This document shows, in pieces, positions 30,801 through 37,573 of a DNA stretch of 64,000 bases (within the stretch, counting starts at the first letter, position 1; every line of letters begins with the position of its first letter). This stretch comes from Massilia alkalitolerans DSM 17462. Its GTDB lineage: Bacteria > Pseudomonadota > Gammaproteobacteria > Burkholderiales > Burkholderiaceae_D. The stretch is from contig NZ_ATYR01000010.1 of the NCBI RefSeq assembly GCF_000427785.1, positions 62,001-126,000 of the forward strand. Reading direction: 5' to 3'. The translations under genes and the position numbers were made by a program. The notes under the pieces are model-generated. The model had not been told where the DNA came from and ran no database searches. It saw only the letters and a program-made list of their open reading frames with translations.

Positions 30801-31164
30801 TGTCGATCTGCTGGCGCAGCGCCCAGCCTTCCAGCAGGGCCGACTCGCTCTCGGCATAACGGTTCAACAGATGCAGCACCGAGCCATACTCGAGCAGGCT
30901 TGCCGAGATGCCGCGCCGGTCGGCGGCCGCGCGGCACAGGCGCAGCGCCTGCTCGAACGGCGCGATCGCCTCCTGGGGGCGCCCCTTGTCGACGGCCTGC
31001 GCACCCAGCTTGATCAGCTCGCCGGCGGCGGGTTGGCAGCCGGCTGCAGCGGCGGGAACGGCATCGGGCGCGGCATGCACCTGCAGCGAGCCCGCCGCAA
31101 CGGACAGCCACGCGGCCCATGCGAAGCTGCGTACGCGGGCGCCGAAGCGCGGATGCCGCTTCAC
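27847..31164 (-). CDS. Exported TPR-CHAT protein (caspase-fold peptidase domain)
   Basis: A 1105-residue protein ending a four-gene unit. The GTG start at 31164 overlaps the caspase gene stop as GTGA; a longer frame upstream is out-of-phase caspase coding. An N-terminal signal peptide (to about residue 32, ending QVHA) implies export. Roughly residues 45-500 are tetratricopeptide repeats, followed by a long helical stalk. The C-terminal CHAT domain (about 760-1105) has the catalytic dyad H950 (HIASHF) and C994 (LSACETA). CHAT domains are caspase-like cysteine peptidases of clan CD. The substrate is unknown; TPRs probably recruit partners. Confidence 0.88.
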   Translation of the reverse strand: MKRHPRFGARVRSFAWAAWLSVAAGSLQVHAAPDAVPAAAAGCQPAAGELIKLGAQAVDKGRPQEAIAPFEQALRLCRAAADRRGISASLLEYGSVLHLLNRYAESESALLEGWALRQQIDSGPSPDGDPEREGMYYPAELMYLYRQWSRYDLAWEWGEKALRAKAQLVGTASSSYGTSLSNMSGIALVTRDYARGLPYAREAMDIWERTSGTDSTDHAWGMRDVGALLIGQGRMQESYHYLERAYRIRLAAFGQDSTETQTSTQDLAAWHTQAGNDAEALRFAELGLASALRRLGPDALDTSYALARVARIHLRLGETAQAASEAERVLQIRRAILGEDNAQTVNAWQDVAKTQLANNRLGRSAAAAQAALRACQAMPGGIAASCVAHQLDHARALLALGQASEALVQAERAAALARSHGEMGGDEYGAIMLVAQALRALGRQAQAESALAELARRVAAQPDPVANGQLEVELALDAVRAERDGIGSADLAALAERSGAFAQRVGEQRGLSHAAYASALLDAAALNARRAERALARAQAARAMAIGLANRATLLQARAAAQLSELEDSAHAVFLGKLAVNALQAARENTTGLPVEQQHSFLQLKKAAYQRLVDQLLNRHRIGEAERVLAMVEENEFHDLVRGDSADGGGSRDLRVARLPFDGIDEAAERQFALRAGALEQGAQTLALARARHAQGISGAAAELAAAQAALQRLLDAATEAWSRTAQPDGPEAAGADAASGSAEWTDTGRAALPPGRLHLTYLLGERAVRVVVQHGSIARVLTLDVDEAGLARDIALLRSLAQDPGRDPRVQARRLFRQLLEPVLPELARARTLSVSLGGVLRYLPFAMLHDGRRWLVERLPLQVAGSADVDGGARAPLPPRARSIALLGQSQASGDLPALPFVARELQAVGAIGRTGRIPSHTYLDAGFTAAALERALQRNSMVHIASHFVLRPGRDDGSYLVLGGGRQLSLAELAQARFSFVGLDLLTLSACETAVPAGVDATGRELAGLAWLARERGARHVLASLWRVSDRSTATLMADFYRALESGADKPEALRAAQLRQIRRAASAGPTRARGLKAIDGPAPAPSHGHPYYWAGFTLLGL

Positions 31165-32996
31165 TTCTCCGCTCCGGACGCCACCTGCCAGCTGAGGCGC
31201 GCCACCTGTGCCCGGTCGGGACCATGGCGGCTCGGCAGTGCGGCGCCACGCTCGCTGTCGTCGCCGGCGGTCTTGCGCAGGGCGTCGAAGACCGCGAAGC
31301 GGCGCGGCAGCGCGCCGTCGACGGCCGGCGCGGCCACCATCGCCAGCCATTCCGGTGCGCCGGCGGCGCCTTGTGCCGTGACCTCGAACTCGCGTTCGAA
31401 ACGGCTCACCTGCGGCGGCGCCGCGGGCGGCAACCGGCTGCTGTCGCCGGAGAAAGCAGGAAACACGCGGGTGGCCGGCCCTGTCAGGGGAAGGTGCACG
31501 ATGCCGGCGTCGACCGATGCTTCGCGGTTGCCTTCGACGATCACGCGCAAGCGCGTGCCCGGCGCCAGCGAGCCCAGGTCGCGGTCGACGAAGGGCAGGC
31601 TGAGGACGGCCTTGCCGGGGGCCTGAATCTCGATGCGCGCCTGCAGCAGCGGCGCCACGCCGGCCGTCGAAGGCAGCGCCAGCACGGCAGCGATGCTGGC
31701 GGCCCGGGCACGCAGGGCCGCCAGTTCGCCATCCGGGACGCGCAGCCGTACGGTGCCGCGGCCAGGCAGGGACAGGTCGACCGTGCGCGTGCCGCGACGC
31801 CGCTCCAGCACGGCCAGGCGCGGCGCCGCGCCTGGCGCCGCCGCCGCTGGCAGGCGCCGGGCCCAGCCACCACCGTCGGCGCCCTTGTCCGGCGGCGCCA
31901 GCCGCGCTTCGTTCCAGCCCACCTCGGTCACGCGCCAGGTGCCGGCGCCGCGCTGCAGGACGTCGCCTGCCTGCAGGCCGTCGAGACGGCCATACGGCAC
32001 GTGCCAGCCGCGTTCGTCCTGGCGCACCGGCCACAATACCGGTGTATCGGCAGCCGTCCAGAGCGCCTGTTCCAGTGCGCCGGCATACACCGGCGAAGGA
32101 CGCGCGCTGGCTGGCAGCTGCCGGCCGTCCAGGGCCTGGCGGTAATACTGGTTGGTGAGGCTGGCCCAGGCCAGATAGCTGGCGGGATTGTCGCGCAGGC
32201 CGGCAATCAGGGCGCGCGTGAACATGCCGCGCGCCTGGCCGGGGTAGTCGCTGGCGAGCGCTTCGGCGCTGCGTTGCTGCGGCTCGGCAGCGAAGAAGCC
32301 GATGAACAGCGGCCGTTCGCGCGGCCCCGCCGCATTCTCCGGCGGCGCAACTGCCGTGCTGGCGGCGGGCGCGGTCCTCCCCGGTATGCTCGCCGTCCGA
32401 GGCGACCAGCCCAGCGCGGTGCCGGCCAGGCCGCGCCAGACCAGGCCCGCATCGCCACGCGTGCTGCCGGCCGCATGGCAGCTGTCGAACAGGGCCACGA
32501 CCTGGATGCGGCGCGCCGCGAGCGCGTCGATCGCCCGGCCGATGTCGGCGCTGCTGACGCTGCCGGAGAGTTGCCGGCTACGGGCATCGATGCGGGCGTC
32601 CTGCGCCAGCAGGTGCACCTGCTGGCCGGACGGCGTTTGCCACAAGCCCGGCTGGCCCGGCATCAGGATTCCGTGGCCTGACCAGTAAATGACCAGCACG
32701 TCGTCCGGCCGCAGCATCTTGCCGAAGCGCGCCAGCTGGGCCAGGATGGCGCCGCGGGTCGGCGCGGACGCGCCGTCGACGCCGTCGGCAAGGCTGACGA
32801 TGCGCGAAGCCGGGAAGCCCTGTGCCAGCAGCGCATTGCGCATGGCCGGTACGTCGTGGCGCGGCCCGTCCAGCCAGGCGCTGCGCGGCAGCGCCGGCAG
32901 GCTCGAGACGCCGATCAGCAGCGCATGGCGCTCGGCCGCCGCGGCCGGCAGGACCGCCGCGAAGGCGAGCCACAGTGCGAGGAACCGGCGGCGCAT
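31161..32996 (-). CDS. Exported caspase-family (peptidase C14) protein
   Basis: A 611-residue protein with a signal peptide (MRRRFLALWLAFAAVLPAAA). The caspase-fold domain starts at ERHALLIGV and carries both catalytic residues: H108 (YWSGHG) and C173 (LFDSCHA). After the catalytic domain (to about residue 300) there is a long beta-rich region with SH3-like segments (LDGLQAGDVLQRGAG) that may bind ligands or the TPR-CHAT partner; it is uncharacterised. Its ATG overlaps the anti-sigma stop by one base and its stop overlaps the CHAT start by four. Both proteases are predicted to be outside the cytoplasm. Confidence 0.88.
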   Translation of the reverse strand: MRRRFLALWLAFAAVLPAAAAERHALLIGVSSLPALPRSAWLDGPRHDVPAMRNALLAQGFPASRIVSLADGVDGASAPTRGAILAQLARFGKMLRPDDVLVIYWSGHGILMPGQPGLWQTPSGQQVHLLAQDARIDARSRQLSGSVSSADIGRAIDALAARRIQVVALFDSCHAAGSTRGDAGLVWRGLAGTALGWSPRTASIPGRTAPAASTAVAPPENAAGPRERPLFIGFFAAEPQQRSAEALASDYPGQARGMFTRALIAGLRDNPASYLAWASLTNQYYRQALDGRQLPASARPSPVYAGALEQALWTAADTPVLWPVRQDERGWHVPYGRLDGLQAGDVLQRGAGTWRVTEVGWNEARLAPPDKGADGGGWARRLPAAAAPGAAPRLAVLERRRGTRTVDLSLPGRGTVRLRVPDGELAALRARAASIAAVLALPSTAGVAPLLQARIEIQAPGKAVLSLPFVDRDLGSLAPGTRLRVIVEGNREASVDAGIVHLPLTGPATRVFPAFSGDSSRLPPAAPPQVSRFEREFEVTAQGAAGAPEWLAMVAAPAVDGALPRRFAVFDALRKTAGDDSERGAALPSRHGPDRAQVARLSWQVASGAEK

Positions 32997-33631
32997 CAGG
33001 GCGAGGGCGCGGCCGCGAGGACGGCGGCCTCGACCACGGCGCTACTGTCGCGCAGCTGCGCCAATGCGGCGGCGGGATCGTCTGCCTGCAGCAGGTAGCG
33101 CTGGCCGCCCTGCGGCCCGGTGACGATGCGTGCTCCGGCCTGGATCAGCACCGCTTCCACCTGCGCCAGGCTGGCGTCGGCGGCAAAACGCACCTCCAGG
33201 TTGGCCGCCGGCGCGGCGACGCTGAGCGGCGCGCCGCGCCAGGCCACGCCGGCGTCGGGCGCGCTGTACAGCATCCAGCCCTGCACCACGCAAACGCCGG
33301 CCAGCGAGGCCATGACAAGCGGCGTCCACGCGGGCGCGAGACGGATGCCAAGCATGCGCCGCCACCATCCGGCCATCGGCGGCGAGACCTTCGATGCCGC
33401 GTCCCGGGGCGCGACCGCAATGCGGCGCTTCAACTCCTCCAATCCGGCTTCGCTGTCCATGGCTGCCATCTGCGCACCGACGGCGGCGCGCACGTCGGCT
33501 AGCACGGCGGCCTGGTCCTGCCATGCCGCATCATTCTCCAGCAAGGCAGCGATGCAGCGCGCGTCGTCGCCCGCGACATGGCCGTTGAGGTAGTCGGGCA
33601 GTCGCTCCAGCAAGCGTTGTCGTTCATCCAT
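32996..33631 (-). CDS. Putative membrane-anchored anti-sigma factor
   Basis: A 211-residue protein. The start at 33631 (MDERQRLLERLPDYLNGHV) lies inside the end of the sigma gene (8-base overlap). The N-terminal helical domain with LNGHVAGDDARCIAAL resembles zinc-associated anti-sigma domains, though only one His and one Cys of the usual set are clear. A single membrane helix spans about residues 103-122. The outer part contains LEVRFAADASLAQVEAVL and GARIVTGPQGGQRYLL, a beta-alpha-beta pattern. Position directly after an ECF sigma gene is the main support; its binding to sigma is inferred. Confidence 0.75.
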   Translation of the reverse strand: MDERQRLLERLPDYLNGHVAGDDARCIAALLENDAAWQDQAAVLADVRAAVGAQMAAMDSEAGLEELKRRIAVAPRDAASKVSPPMAGWWRRMLGIRLAPAWTPLVMASLAGVCVVQGWMLYSAPDAGVAWRGAPLSVAAPAANLEVRFAADASLAQVEAVLIQAGARIVTGPQGGQRYLLQADDPAAALAQLRDSSAVVEAAVLAAAPSP

Positions 33632-34244
33632 GGCGTCCGCCTTCCTGTGCAAACCAGCGCTCCATGCACTGGCGCAGATTGATCCGGCCGTGAAACAGCC
33701 TGGTCTTGACCGTCCCCTCGGCCACGTCCTGGATGCGGGCGATGTCGCACACCGACATATCCTCCAGCGCCCACAAGGTCAGGCTTTCGCGCTGCAGCGG
33801 ATTGCGCAGGCGCTGCAGGCAGCGCTGCACCGCCGTCCGACGTTGCGCGTTTTCCTGGAGCGCCAGCGGATCGGGCGCAGTCTCGGCGTCCACGCTGGCC
33901 TCCTGATCGGCGTCGCCGTCTTCGTCGAAGGATTCCTCGATGGCCTGGCGCTTGCCGTGGCGGCGGATCTGGTCGATGGTCTTGTTGCGCGTGAGCGTGA
34001 GCAGCCAGGTGGCAAATGCCACCCGCCCGTCGTAGCGCAAGGGGTCGCGCCACAGTTCATGAAAGACGTCGACCGTGACCTCGCCGGCGATGGCATCGGC
34101 ATCCAGTCCGCAGCGCAGCAGCCTGGCATGGGCAAAGACCCTGACCTTGCGCGACCACTCCCGGTACAGCAACTCGAGCGCACGATGATCGCCCCCGGCC
34201 ATGGCCGCCAGCAGTTCGCCGGGGGTGAGCGTCTGCGTACTCAT
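33624..34244 (-). CDS. ECF-type RNA polymerase sigma factor
   Basis: A 206-residue sigma-70 family protein. Region 2 is visible from about residue 20 (ALELLYREWSRKVRVFAHARL) through FATWLLTLTRNKTIDQIRRHG. An acidic linker with DEDGDADQEASVDAE follows. Region 4 (LRNPLQRESLTLWALEDMSV, then IARIQDVAEGTVKTRL) carries the -35-binding helix-turn-helix. The ATG at 34244 follows GGAGGAGGGA. It is the first gene of the sigma, anti-sigma, caspase, CHAT unit, and so is likely its own activator. Confidence 0.92.
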   Translation of the reverse strand: MSTQTLTPGELLAAMAGGDHRALELLYREWSRKVRVFAHARLLRCGLDADAIAGEVTVDVFHELWRDPLRYDGRVAFATWLLTLTRNKTIDQIRRHGKRQAIEESFDEDGDADQEASVDAETAPDPLALQENAQRRTAVQRCLQRLRNPLQRESLTLWALEDMSVCDIARIQDVAEGTVKTRLFHGRINLRQCMERWFAQEGGRHG

Positions 34245-34479
34245 TCCCTCCTCCGCCTGGGCGTCACGGAAGGCAGTCGGGGCGTGAGGATGGTAACCAT
34301 AAGAAATATTATGAGTCAGCCGATCAGGTTTTGTCGACCGTAAGGATGCAAAAAATGCACAAGAAATAATTTTCAAAAGAAATTGAAAATATTTTGAACC
34401 GCTGGATCCCATGCAACGAATAACACGGTGACAGGCTGCGCCCGCAGTGCTGAAGAACTGGAGAGGGATACCAATCATC
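34245..34479. promoter_or_regulatory. Divergent promoter region between ECF sigma operon and membrane-protein gene
   Basis: A 235-bp spacer, strongly AT-rich at about 34313-34400 unlike the rest of the window. It contains the short palindrome ATGGTAACCAT at 34290-34300, about 46-56 bp upstream of the sigma start, and a run rich in A and T (TTTTCAAAAGAAATTG) at 34370-34385. Both neighbours read away from it, so it should hold two promoters. I cannot assign an ECF-type -35/-10 pair with confidence. Confidence 0.4.
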
Positions 34480-35280
34480 ATGAAACATCGCGGCAAGATT
34501 TTGCGTGACACCAACACCGGCCCGGGCCTGCTCAGCAGCAACGGGACGCAGCATCCGTTCACCCTGGAAACCCACTGGAAATCGGACACGCCACCCAAGG
34601 TCGGGATGGTGGTCGACGTGACGCTCGATGGCGCGGGCAGCCTGGCCGCGGCAATGCCGGTGGCCGAGTCGCAGCTTGCCAAGGAACAGGCGGAACTGGC
34701 CGTGCAGGCCGCCAGGGCCAAGGGCGGCGAACTGGCGGCAAGCCTGACGGCGCGTTTCGGCCTGCCGACCCTGGTGGCGATGGCGGTGCTGCTGGTGGGG
34801 TGGTTCTTTCTCAACACGATCGCGGTCCAGGTGTCGTCCCAATACAGCGTCGGGATGTCGTTCTGGAAGCTGCTTGGCGTGCTCAACTCGCCGAATGGCC
34901 TGATCAATGGGCTCAACGGCGCCAATGCCGGCAGCGGCATCTATGGATTCATGTGCGTCGTCGCCCTGCTGGCGCCCCTGGCGCCGCAGGTCTGGAACGA
35001 CAAGCGCGCGCATCTCGGCGGCCTGCTGCCGCTGGCCTTCATGCTGATCGTTGCGCTGATGGCCTACCTCGGCGTCAACGACAGCCTGAAGCAGGCGCAG
35101 GGCGCGGCGAGCTTCTTCGGCGGAGAACAGGCTGCACGCATGGCGGAAAGCGTCAGCAGCATGATGCTGCGCGAAGCCATGCGCGCCATCTCCATCGGCG
35201 CCGGCGCCTACCTGTCGCTGCTCGCGAGCCTCTACCTGGCCAGCCGCAGCACGATGAAATTCCTGGCCGCGAAAGCCTGA
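34480..35280 (+). CDS. Hypothetical membrane protein
   Basis: A 266-residue protein starting MKHRGKILRDTNTGPGLLSS. The N-terminal 60 residues form a small soluble beta domain (THWKSDTPPKVGMVVDVTLD), which looks like a cold-shock/OB-like strand set. After a helix rich in Ala and Glu there are about four membrane segments (VAMAVLLVGWFFLNTI, FMCVVALLAPLAP, LPLAFMLIVALMAYLG, and one near the C-terminus). No named family. It leads a rightward group of envelope proteins. Confidence 0.65.
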   Translation: MKHRGKILRDTNTGPGLLSSNGTQHPFTLETHWKSDTPPKVGMVVDVTLDGAGSLAAAMPVAESQLAKEQAELAVQAARAKGGELAASLTARFGLPTLVAMAVLLVGWFFLNTIAVQVSSQYSVGMSFWKLLGVLNSPNGLINGLNGANAGSGIYGFMCVVALLAPLAPQVWNDKRAHLGGLLPLAFMLIVALMAYLGVNDSLKQAQGAASFFGGEQAARMAESVSSMMLREAMRAISIGAGAYLSLLASLYLASRSTMKFLAAKA

Positions 35281-35312
35281 ACGACCCCGACCAATCTTTA
35301 TCAAGGAACATC

Positions 35313-36083
35313 ATGTCCCATCACGCACTTCCGTTCGTTCGCCATCCCCTTGGCGCCATGCTGGCGCTCGTCCTGCTGGCCGGTCTGGCCGGCTGCAAGG
35401 ACAAGGCGCCTGCCGATGCTGCCGCCACCCCGAATCTGGCCGACGCCGCCACACCGGCCGCCATGGCGGAACAGGTCAAGGCACAGGCACAGGCCACCCT
35501 GCCCAAAGGCGATCCGGCGACCCCGGCCAGCAGCTACGTCGACATCGACAGCGGCAACCAGATCATGTTCGCCTACCTGAACAGCGCCGGCATGCCGATC
35601 GACTACAACGAAGTGGCCGGCAGCTATTCGCGCGACTACATGATGGCCGCCGACGAATTCAAGAAAAATGACCTGCTCAAGGCGCTCAAGGTGAAAATCG
35701 ACGCCGGCGTGGCGCAAGCGGCGCAGCAGCGCTACGTCAGGCTGGAAATCGGCGACTCGATCGAGAAATATGACTTCGAGAAAAAAGGCTTCCCGCTGGC
35801 TTCTTCGGTATGGGAAAAAGGTTCCTATCGCTATTTCAACGACAACAGCAGCTACAAGATCGGTTTCAACAATGGCGCCGACTTCCGCTACCTCGGCGTT
35901 CCGGACGAAGACAAGGCACGCCTGATCGAGGGCCTGCGCAGCAAGTACGAAGACATGCGCACGGTGGTGTACGGCTACGTGCAGGACGCCGACGTCAGCA
36001 AGAAACTGGTGCTCGCACAGATTCTCAAGATCGAACTGCTCGACAAGAAAGGCAACGTCCTCGCCACCCGGACCGCGCAGTAA
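35313..36083 (+). CDS. Hypothetical lipoprotein
   Basis: A 256-residue protein with a lipobox (LLAGLAGC, Cys28), followed by a disordered Ala/Pro-rich linker and a mature alpha/beta domain from about residue 75 (SSYVDIDSGNQIMFAYL). The domain carries repeated aromatic/charged stretches (YDFEKKGFPL, YRYFNDNSSYKIGFNNG). It starts 32 bp after the preceding membrane-protein gene and is probably co-transcribed. It resembles periplasmic DUF4852-type proteins, but I am unsure. Confidence 0.65.
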   Translation: MSHHALPFVRHPLGAMLALVLLAGLAGCKDKAPADAAATPNLADAATPAAMAEQVKAQAQATLPKGDPATPASSYVDIDSGNQIMFAYLNSAGMPIDYNEVAGSYSRDYMMAADEFKKNDLLKALKVKIDAGVAQAAQQRYVRLEIGDSIEKYDFEKKGFPLASSVWEKGSYRYFNDNSSYKIGFNNGADFRYLGVPDEDKARLIEGLRSKYEDMRTVVYGYVQDADVSKKLVLAQILKIELLDKKGNVLATRTAQ

Positions 36084-36141
36084 CACTTTGCCGGAGCGCG
36101 ACGCCGCTCCGCTTTTCCTTTACACGATATTTTCCAGAACC

Positions 36142-36447
36142 ATGAAAAAACTGATCCTTGCCCTCGCCTGCCTTTCCAGCCTCGCCATGCTCACCGCTTG
36201 CACCACGGTCCAGCCGAACACCATCCGCGAAGTGAATGACGCCGACGTGAAACGATGCAAACTGGCCGGTCCGGTCCAGGGCTCCGATGCCATCTTCGTC
36301 GGGCTGAGCGCCAGCGTCGGTTCGAAAAACGCCAAGGCCAAGGCCATGAACCAGGCCGTGCGCCTGCAGGCAACCGACGTGGTCTGGTCGCAGCAGGGCA
36401 CCAGCATGACGAGCGAGTGGGTGGGCAAGGCCTACGTCTGCCAATAA
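36142..36447 (+). CDS. Small lipoprotein (DUF4156/RcsF-like)
   Basis: A 101-residue protein with a signal sequence and lipobox (LAMLTAC, Cys20). The mature part has RCKLAGPVQGSDAIF, an alanine/lysine helix (NAKAKAMNQAVRLQATDVVW) and a final Cys two residues from the end, which could pair with the internal Cys. This pattern is seen in DUF4156-type lipoproteins related to RcsF. It lies 58 bp after the previous lipoprotein. Confidence 0.6.
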   Translation: MKKLILALACLSSLAMLTACTTVQPNTIREVNDADVKRCKLAGPVQGSDAIFVGLSASVGSKNAKAKAMNQAVRLQATDVVWSQQGTSMTSEWVGKAYVCQ

Positions 36448-36570
36448 GGCAGGCGAGGCATTGTCCGGAATACGTCGAGGATGTTCGGGTGGCGCAAGCT
36501 GCTTCCGCCAGCCGTCTCGCCCGGCATCCTTGTACGTGACTATTTTTACTGAGGCTTTACTGAGGCGACC

Positions 36571-37107
36571 ATGTTGAAATTCGTCGTATTGTTCTTTGTC
36601 GGACTGTTCCTGTTGAACTCCGACGAGTGGGGAGTCCTGAGCCTGATTCTCAAGCCAGCAGGCATCGTTCTGATCGTCTGGTCTGCCGTGAGCATGTACA
36701 AGACCCTCAAAGGCAAGGAAAAGTCCGCGCCACCGGGCCTGCCCGATTTCGTCAAGGACTTGAGGTTCAAGCATTTCTACGCCAAGACCGGCATCGCAGT
36801 AGACACTGAGAAACGCGAAGTGCACCTGAAGGATAGGGGGAACTACAAGGTCTACAAGTTCGACGAGATCCGCTCCTGGGAAGCGAACACGCAGTCGGGC
36901 GGCATGATTTATGGCGGCGGCATGAATGTCCTTGCGGCGAACCTGGCAAACCAGCGTGCCAACAAGGAAAACACGGGACTCTTCATCAAGGTCAAGGATG
37001 TCGACTATCCACAGTGGAAGATCGAGTTCCCGCCTGCGAAGGCGAAGCAGGAACTGACGCGCTGGATGGAGATCCTCCAGCAAACCTTGAACGAATCGAC
37101 GATCTGA
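36571..37107 (+). CDS. Hypothetical protein with membrane anchor (DUF4755-like)
   Basis: A 178-residue protein. Two hydrophobic N-terminal segments (FVVLFFVGLFLLN and ILKPAGIVLIVWSAV) are followed by a soluble domain with HFYAKTGIAVDTEKREVHL and YKVYKFDEIRSWEANTQSGG, which resembles the DUF4755 family of small membrane-tethered beta domains. Function unknown. It is separated from the upstream lipoprotein by 123 bp, so it may have its own promoter. Confidence 0.6.
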   Translation: MLKFVVLFFVGLFLLNSDEWGVLSLILKPAGIVLIVWSAVSMYKTLKGKEKSAPPGLPDFVKDLRFKHFYAKTGIAVDTEKREVHLKDRGNYKVYKFDEIRSWEANTQSGGMIYGGGMNVLAANLANQRANKENTGLFIKVKDVDYPQWKIEFPPAKAKQELTRWMEILQQTLNESTI

Positions 37108-37188
37108 CATCGTCGTTTTCCAGCCAATCCCGGCGGACAGCGATGATGTCGCCGACACCGCCACTCACACCGACAACCACGACGATAT

Positions 37189-37503
37189 ATGAAGAGTAGC
37201 TTACGGCTGATATCCGTTTCCGCCACCATTCTCCTGGGAGTGGCGCTTGCAGGATGCAGTAGCGAACCGTCCGAACAGGACATCCAGGCCGCAGTCGCAA
37301 AGGAGCAGAAGTCGACGCCCGAAATCCTGGAAGGACTGGCGCCGGAGATCACAAGCGTCAAGAAAATCGGCTGCAAATCGGATAGCGACAAAGCCTATCT
37401 GTGCGACGTCGAGCTTGAAGTAAAGCAGTTTGGTTCCGTCACAAAAGGCATCAGCCCGGTGCGTTTTGTGAAGGCAAGCGATGGGTGGGCAATCTCCAAG
37501 TAA
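37189..37503 (+). CDS. Small hypothetical lipoprotein
   Basis: A 104-residue protein with a lipobox (LLGVALAGC, Cys23). The mature domain has two cysteines in KKIGCKSDSDKAYLCDVEL that probably form a disulfide, and a beta-strand end SPVRFVKASDGWAISK. This is like small periplasmic proteins of the DUF4878/NTF2-like lipoprotein group, but the assignment is not secure. It ends just before a strong terminator. Confidence 0.6.
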   Translation: MKSSLRLISVSATILLGVALAGCSSEPSEQDIQAAVAKEQKSTPEILEGLAPEITSVKKIGCKSDSDKAYLCDVELEVKQFGSVTKGISPVRFVKASDGWAISK

Positions 37504-37547
37504 GTGTCTTGCCGCTGCAGAAATACTGGCGCGGCAACAGTCATGAA

Positions 37548-37570
37548 AAAGGGAGCCATCGGCTCCCTTT
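37548..37570 (-). terminator. Intrinsic terminator of the SMC operon (may also act on the + strand)
   Basis: Arms AAAGGGAGCC and GGCTCCCTTT form a perfect 10-bp stem with a 3-base loop. Read on the minus strand the stem is followed by TTTTTC, a good T-run, just after the SMC gene stop at 37574. On the plus strand it is followed only by TTTGTCTT, so termination of the rightward lipoprotein transcript would be weaker. Confidence 0.85.
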
Positions 37571-37573
37571 GTC

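Noticed and set aside
28096..31626. A 1176-codon open frame on the plus strand opposite the CHAT gene
   Set aside because: It lies antisense to a protein with intact TPR and CHAT motifs and shows no domain of its own.
31165..32034. Upstream in-frame extension of the CHAT gene to give 1395 residues
   Set aside because: The extension overlaps the caspase gene in another phase and is low-complexity; the GTG at 31164 gives a signal peptide and a GTGA junction.
27847..34244. Known CHAT or caspase antiphage system (gasdermin- or Craspase-type)
   Set aside because: No gasdermin, no CRISPR or Cas7-11 gene is present, and both proteases have signal peptides for export.
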